A program made the position numbers and the translations under genes. A DNA stretch of 64,000 nt from Phorcus lineatus (lineage: Eukaryota > Mollusca > Gastropoda > Trochida > Trochidae), in the NCBI GenBank assembly GCA_921293015.1, contig OV121086.1, positions 36,703,194 through 36,767,193 of the forward strand. The letters run 5' to 3'. Positions 58,441 to 64,000 of the stretch are shown one piece after another; position 1 is the stretch's first letter; each line of letters opens with the position of its first letter. The notes beneath the pieces are model-generated. The model was not told the origin of the DNA. It saw only the letters and a list, made by a program, of their open reading frames with translations, and did not search any database.

Positions 58441-58828
58441 TTAAAGGGGCACAGAGTATGATGTTAAGGTCAAATGTGTCAAACCTGGTGCTATTCCATC
58501 AACAAGTAGCGGTTACATCTGAAATTAACATCTCATTACTGGCCAGTTTGCACGATGACAATAAACAGGAAAATAGTCGAGATTTATGATAAAAAAACCG
58601 GACATTGATTCAAACGTAATTTCGAAACTCATTTACAGCAGACTAAACGAAGAATATAGGTTAGTATTGCTAATTAGGTCATTTAACTAATAAACATGTA
58701 AATGGGAAGCTGAATTTCGACTTCTTAACATTTAAATGGCTATTAAAATTTCTATTTTAAAAACACACACACAAAATGTCATTTTGGCTCTATTCAAACC
58801 AAGTACAAAACGTACTCAATGTCACATT
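58441..58828 (-). mobile_element. MITE family A copy
   Basis: Starts TTAAAGGGGCACAGAGTATG in reverse orientation. The far end is eroded near GTACTCAATGTCAC. Confidence 0.65.
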
Positions 58829-59135
58829 TATGATCTAAATACCTTATGGGTTCAAGATAACCAAAATCGACACTTTTGAAAAAATAGCGTCACACATGAA
58901 AAATAAAAGCAAGCGGTAATTCTAATGCACTGAATAAGTCGTCTTTTCTTCAAATTATATCACCAACTGCATCCACACCATTAAAGAAATTTACCATCCT
59001 ATTTTGTTCATCATCACCTCTGAAATCCCTCTCAACGAACACGATGTTTAACCTAACGGTGTACGAAACCTTACATTTTACTAATCATGGTTGCTTAAAT
59101 GATATACAGGTTGTTCATTGGTCGAAAAATACAGC

Positions 59136-59764
59136 TTAAACGCACTAGTGCACGCCAATATTTCGTAAACACAACGAATGCACAGATACTGCATATCTCT
59201 CGATATTATTCACTATCCTTACTCAAGTAGTCTACCTCGTAAGTTATTTAACAAATATTTTCGTATTCAGGTAGTAAAGTGGATTTTTAACGGCCGGAAG
59301 TATTTAATGTTACGTTACGTTACATCATCATGAACTACGATATCGGAAATACTAAGATTTTGCTCATAACCAGAAAGGCGGAAACGGCAGCCGCTATGGT
59401 CAATCTAATAACAATGCTAATACTGTGTTTTTAAATCGGTTAATTCACAACATTGCTTTCATAAAACATATTTCATGATTTGTTCTCAGTTCATAGTTAA
59501 GGTAAATTCAATAGCTGCAAACAGTACTAGTTCAGCCGTTTCCAACTGTCAATAATTTATCTGTTTTGTGCACAGCTGACCATAGATTTTTATATATCCA
59601 AGCCGACAGCGGCTGTCTTAACGATTTCATTGTTGATTGCAGGTAAATTGTAGAGAATGTTTAGTATTTCATTGCATTGATAGAAAGTTTAAGTTAATGC
59701 ATAAGTCCTCGTAAACCTTAAAATAGCCAATTTAAACCGTAAAAGCGTGCATTAGTGCCTTTAA
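59136..59764 (+). mobile_element. MITE family B copy
   Basis: From TTAAACGCACTAGTG to GCATTAGTGCCTTTAA, about 629 bases, aligned along its length with 29981-30595. TTAA is present at both ends. Confidence 0.65.
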
Positions 59765-60011
59765 ATATAAATACATTTTTACCTAGGCTCCTCGCTAGAA
59801 ACATGTTTCCGCTGCACACGTCACTTTTGCATGTTCACGGTTTTACACAGAAAAGAAGTCAACGTGACATGATGCGGTAGTGAGAAGTAGAGAAACCATT
59901 GTCATGCAAAATCTGTATGGAAACCTAAAAAGAGAAAAGTGAGGCCACCCTGTCACATTTATGTGCTTTGATATCTTTAAAGCACCATTCTAGCGTAACA
60001 CTTATGAATAG

Positions 60012-60042
<31 letters not shown>

Positions 60043-60045
60043 TTA
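60012..60045 (+). repeat. TTTA microsatellite
   Basis: About eight uninterrupted TTTA units. Confidence 0.85.
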
Positions 60046-60248
60046 ATAGTTTATTTAGTGATTTATGTCATAAACATATCAACGTAACTTAGATCCTTGT
60101 TAGATGGAGGTACGTTTACCTCAACTTTCTTAAAGGGGCATTACGATTTTCATGCTATTTTATTTTGCTTTCATACGTGCCAAAATACAAGTTAAAGCTA
60201 TATTCATCTAAAAATGCCGTATATGCATGTATGGAAATTATTATTTTA

Positions 60249-60358
60249 AAATATTTACTCTAGCGGGGTTCGAACGTACTCTATCAGGGGCTATCCTTGA
60301 TCGCTGTAGATAGGATAGCCCCTAGAATACGTTCGAATCCCGCTAGAGTTAATATTTA
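60249..60358 (+). repeat. Foldback whose arms carry B-box-like GGTTCGAA
   Basis: Arms of nearly 50 bases: AAATATTTACTCTAGCGGGG... is mirrored by ...CCCGCTAGAGTTAATATTT. Both arms contain a GTTCGAA core as in tRNA T-arms, so a tRNA or SINE piece may have been copied into an inverted repeat. Confidence 0.75.
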
Positions 60359-60385
60359 AGGATTCAGCAATTTTGCTGAATCCTT
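60358..60385 (+). repeat. Perfect 12-base-stem hairpin
   Basis: AAGGATTCAGCA, a four-base loop and TGCTGAATCCTT, immediately after the larger foldback. It resembles the subterminal hairpin of some rolling-circle (Helitron-like) elements, but no CTRR end was confirmed. Confidence 0.7.
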
Positions 60386-60554
60386 ATTGTTATTGGCGTG
60401 TTTTATTATTTTTTTTCCCACCGATTTTGTGTACGCGATTTAGCCCAAACCGATACAGCTACAACAGCCAAACTTCGCAGTCTGGTAGAACTTCATGAGA
60501 AGGGGTTCTAATAAGCTTTTGGGCTTAATCAGATTAAGCGTTAAAGGCACAGTA

Positions 60555-61180
60555 CCACTCAAATTTTCAAAAATTAACATGGGATTTTTTTTCAAAATGC
60601 ACTTAGAGACCTGTAACTTTTTTTTAAACGATAGGCAATTACATTTGGAGCAAAAAAGTAAATCATGGCGACGTCGTAGCATGCATACTTACGCCGCCAT
60701 ATTACTTTTTTTGACTTTTTGAAATTTTTGGACCCCACGCACCTTTGAGAATCTTCTCCTCCGAAGATACTAGCATCTCAGACCTGAAAGTTACATATGT
60801 TGTAGCTGAAGTACTGAGGAGAAAAAGTTAGTGAAATTTTTTCTCAAACTTTAATACTTTTTACTCAGCAACCCTTCGAAGTCGGGCGACTTAGCACATG
60901 TGAGCATGTTCAAGGGGCGATAACTCAAAAAGTTAGACTCACAACTGCACCATTTTCTCAGGAATGTGAAACCACTATGGGCACTTTACAAATCAATAAA
61001 AACATTTGTCGCGAACAGTCATTTCCGTTCACAATAATCGATCAAAATCGGGAAAAGTACCTTTTTCAAAATTAACATGGGGTAATTTTTCAAAATTGAC
61101 TTAGAGACTTGAAACTTGTTTTGAAAGAAGCGTAATATCAATTCAAACAAAAAAGTAAATCATGACGAATTCGTATGTGT
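60555..61180 (+). repeat. Pair of diverged direct repeats of about 115 bases
   Basis: 60560-60675 and 61062-61175 share AAATTAACATGGG, ACTTAGAGAC.TG and AAAAAAGTAAATCATG.CGA in the same order, separated by about 385 bases. They could be an old tandem duplication or repeats within one element. Confidence 0.6.
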
Positions 61181-61429
61181 CATGGTTTTTTAGCATTATC
61201 AACTTCTTTGCAATAATCGCAGTTTGGTTACGAAACTTGGTCACATAAAACATGCTGCTGTGGACTAATGCGTGAGCCAATCTTCATGAAACGTTCAGGG
61301 TTGATTGCTAACATGACTATGTTTGTACTGAATGTGCTTTTACAGCGCTGAATCCTGTCGTCGTCGCTTGCGACTATATTTAAAAACTTATATTCCTCGG
61401 AACACGGGCGATTTTAATCGGACCCTCAT

Positions 61430-61550
61430 ACCTTTATCTTGTCACTGTACAACCCCGATTAGCATTAGAATGATACTTTAGAGCAAATGTCAGTACTTCT
61501 GTATAAATGACACCATTCATAAAATTAGATATATTTGACTCCAACAAGCT
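61430..61550 (+). mobile_element. MITE family A fragment
   Basis: The 3' part only: CTTGTCACTGTAC...TGACACCATTCATAAAATTAG and ATTTGACTCCAACAA. The long ORF starting at 61507 begins inside this fragment and is not supported as a gene. Confidence 0.5.
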
Positions 61551-63284
61551 CCATGAGTGTCTCGATCTTTGGATTTTGCTTGTCCGTGCATTTTCCCAGT
61601 CAGAAAGTACAACGTCCCTTTGTTTTATTATAACAATGGGCTATACAAACATTTATCACAGAACAAGAGGACAAATACGTTGTGTACTTTGTAGTAAGGT
61701 GTTGTATAGAGCATCTGCTTTCAGTCAGCAATACAAGCGTGTAATGTTAAAAAATCTCGATGAGCTACACCACACGAATGGACGGAGCAATTACACATCG
61801 TTTTTTTATATATCCAATGAACATTTTTATCTCATTATTTCTTTGCATGTGACACCCTTCTCCAACAGTGAAATGTCTATCTTTCGACCAAATACATGAT
61901 CTACATAAGTATGTTTCAGTAAATAACTAAAAATATTAAGCACTTAAAAAGTGACGTCTTTTTGATGCATTGTTTTAATTGCTTAAGTAATAATCAGTGA
62001 TAATGTCCAGTCACTGACCACGTCAGTGTATTTATTTTATTGATGTGTTATTAATATCTCATGTACCACAAATTCATGGTTGAGAAAAAACTGTTCTGTC
62101 TGTCTGTCTGTCTTTCTATATGACAGTAAAGCATACAATTTTCAGAAAATGATATGTCATTATCCAAGGAACTTGAAGCTAATATTTCAAATCATCAGTC
62201 CTAGCATCCGGGTAGTGCGGCTGTCGCTGGGTACAAGTCATGCCATTGGTAGTTCTATCTCATATCGTTCTATATCAGGGTGGGGCTCCTTGAATTCAAA
62301 TACACTAATGTGACAGGATGTTCAACACGGCAGTTGTAAAAACTTCAAGATTACATGCTCAAGCACTCGACGTCCTGTCATGTCTCTTGAAATGGATGAG
62401 TATTATCAAGATTAGGTGTTACTGTTATTTGATAACGTATGGTAACTTCTAATAATTGCTTAAAGCATTAAAGGATATATACGTGACGTCAATTCTATCC
62501 TAATAAATTATTTGTATTTTCTAGTCCAAGGGGCGTGTATTGTCAAAAACAACAGTCAAAAACTCAAGATGGTGTCACGACCAAGCAAGCTGATTTCTAA
62601 AACGATGTTTGCAACGATATACAGAACAGAACAGAAGTTTAGTTCAGACTTGCGCTCCTTGAGCCCCTCATCTACAGTGCAATAATGTTTTCGAGTATGA
62701 GGCAGGACTTGGAATATTTACGATACATACATTGTTTGATATAGCTTGATAGCTAACAACAACATGGTATATTAATCAGAAGACTGCAACAGTTTTGTGA
62801 ACTTACGTCTTGATAGACACTCCCGAAAATGATATGTGCTTACAAAGCTGTAACAAATGGTAAGATTCCATATGCGACAACGGTTTTCTAGTCCTCTAGT
62901 ATAGTATAAGCGAACTTGTCCATTGTTCAACCTACCTGAAGAATGTTTTTATATTGTAGAAGCTAATAAACATTATTCAGTGACAAACAAATTTGTTAAA
63001 ATCCCACATGTTCCTGCGATATGACATGGGAGGCCTTTGCTAAGATACGACTTCATTTTCCCGAAGGAATTATCAGTTGTAACGGATCAGAACCGACTTG
63101 AAGTTTTGTTTGAGGAAGTAGCTTGCGGCAAATTGGGGAGGCCCGAAGGCGGAAAACTGAAGGGAAGGATTTAATTTAACTTATGAACCGATTAAAAACA
63201 AAGTAAAGACATGATTATAATATTTTGATACTTTCCGTCTCGTGAAGAACACAGGGAAACTACTGGCAATCATTGAAAATCGTA
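61551..63284. other. Unassigned; no kinase exon found
   Basis: Contains a short CTGT microsatellite (about 62095-62114). No further TBK1-like exon, transposon protein or RNA gene was recognised. Confidence 0.4.
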
Positions 63285-63287
63285 ATA

Positions 63288-63356
63288 GCAATCGTGGTCG
63301 AGTTGGTAAGATTGTCGGTCTAACAAACTAGGGTTCCGAGGTCGAAACCAGCCTGG
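63288..63356 (+). repeat. tRNA-Ser-like SINE head or tRNA relic
   Basis: ATCGTGGTCGAGTTGGTAAG has a good A-box and GAGGTCGAAACC a near B-box (one base missing from GGTTCGAAACC), at tRNA spacing. The stems do not pair well, so a working tRNA is unlikely. Confidence 0.4.
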
Positions 63357-64000
63357 AATGTTTTCATTATTGGATATTCTAGTTTGTGGTATTTATGTAA
63401 TGGGAGGAAGAGTTGAAATAATCTAATTTAAAACATGAATAATATACATTTTGAAAATTAGTTATGAACGAAGCCCCGCGCACTCCTCAAGATTACTACA
63501 GAGGTTCACCCAGAACAGAGGCAACAGAACAATAGAGTGACGTCAGGAGAGGTTTATAAACATTGAATACACACACAAACAGGGAAAAAATATTGAATCA
63601 CAACATATCCAATTCCACGACGTGTGTCGCCGACGAGCAATGGTAACTGTGGGTGTTGAAGGTGTGTTTACGAACATTGATGCGGCACGCCTGCCCAGCG
63701 CTAGTTTCCTTCAATTCACCGCTCTTCTTTGACCTTATGTAAATCATTCTCTCTAAAACAAATCATATCTTCCTAGCGTGAAGGACTGGGTTATTGTTTG
63801 GCGCCGCTTGGGTAATTTTTAAACCATTAGCGGCGAGCATGTCTTCCTTGCAAGCACTGTTTAAATCAAAATTTCCTCTTTTGCCTACGACAGGCAATCT
63901 TGTTTAGTTGTAATCAGATTTAGTTGGGCAATCGGCGACGCTAAGGCGACGAAATTTAAGGAATGCGCAAATTCAATGCGCACATTTTGATTATCAAATA
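63357..64000. other. Unassigned right edge
   Basis: The last 350 bases look less AT-rich and could be near an exon or promoter, but no frame or domain is recognised. Confidence 0.3.

Noticed and set aside
61507-61899. 130-codon plus-strand ORF
   Set aside because: It starts inside a MITE fragment, has no domain, and is not in a kinase-like context.

Overview
This looks like a window from an AT-rich animal nuclear genome, most probably a mollusc or a related marine lophotrochozoan. The basis is short exons with GT/AG junctions in long introns, a fucolectin-type F5/8C plus PAN/Apple lectin-like gene, a TBK1/IKK-epsilon-like kinase, LINEs ending in microsatellite tails, Tc1-like and Ty3/gypsy debris, tRNA-derived SINEs and many short inverted-repeat elements. 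The species cannot be named from the sequence. Nothing bacterial (operons, Shine-Dalgarno sites, CRISPR) is seen.

Layout: 1.5-3.7 kb (minus) is a three-exon gene for a secreted protein with a Cys-rich N-terminus and a YWTD-like beta-propeller. 6.3-8.0 kb may hold the start of a plus-strand gene (weak). 9.36-13.3 kb is the remnant of a duplicate of the lectin-like gene, interrupted by a 5'-truncated LINE. 13.4-14.8 kb is a decayed Ty3/gypsy integrase (minus). 16.9-17.8, 24.0 and 27.5-28.2 kb are Tc1-like transposase pseudogenes. 18.4-22.4 kb is repeat-dense. 30.9-39.3 kb (plus) is the main gene: signal peptide, F5/8C (fucolectin-like) domain and PAN/Apple domain over four exons in matching phase, with introns full of TTAA-flanked elements.

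42.5-50.9 kb holds the most unusual structure: two same-strand, apparently intronless genes (42825-43646 and 49807-50733, minus). Their N- and C-terminal regions are related, their Pro/Ala-rich middles have diverged, their upstream regions are alike, and each is followed by a short unrelated ORF. I recognise no known family. They are proposed as an undescribed duplicated gene cassette, cellular or virus-derived.

53.9-56.7 kb (plus) is the promoter and first two coding exons of a TBK1/IKK-epsilon-like kinase, with a TATA box and a kappaB-like site. The remaining exons must lie beyond 64 kb or were not recognised. 57-64 kb is a SINE, MITEs, foldbacks and unassigned sequence. Two MITE families, both with TTAA at their ends, account for much of the intronic sequence. 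All exon boundaries are read by eye from splice consensus and phase. No search, alignment program or transcript data was available.
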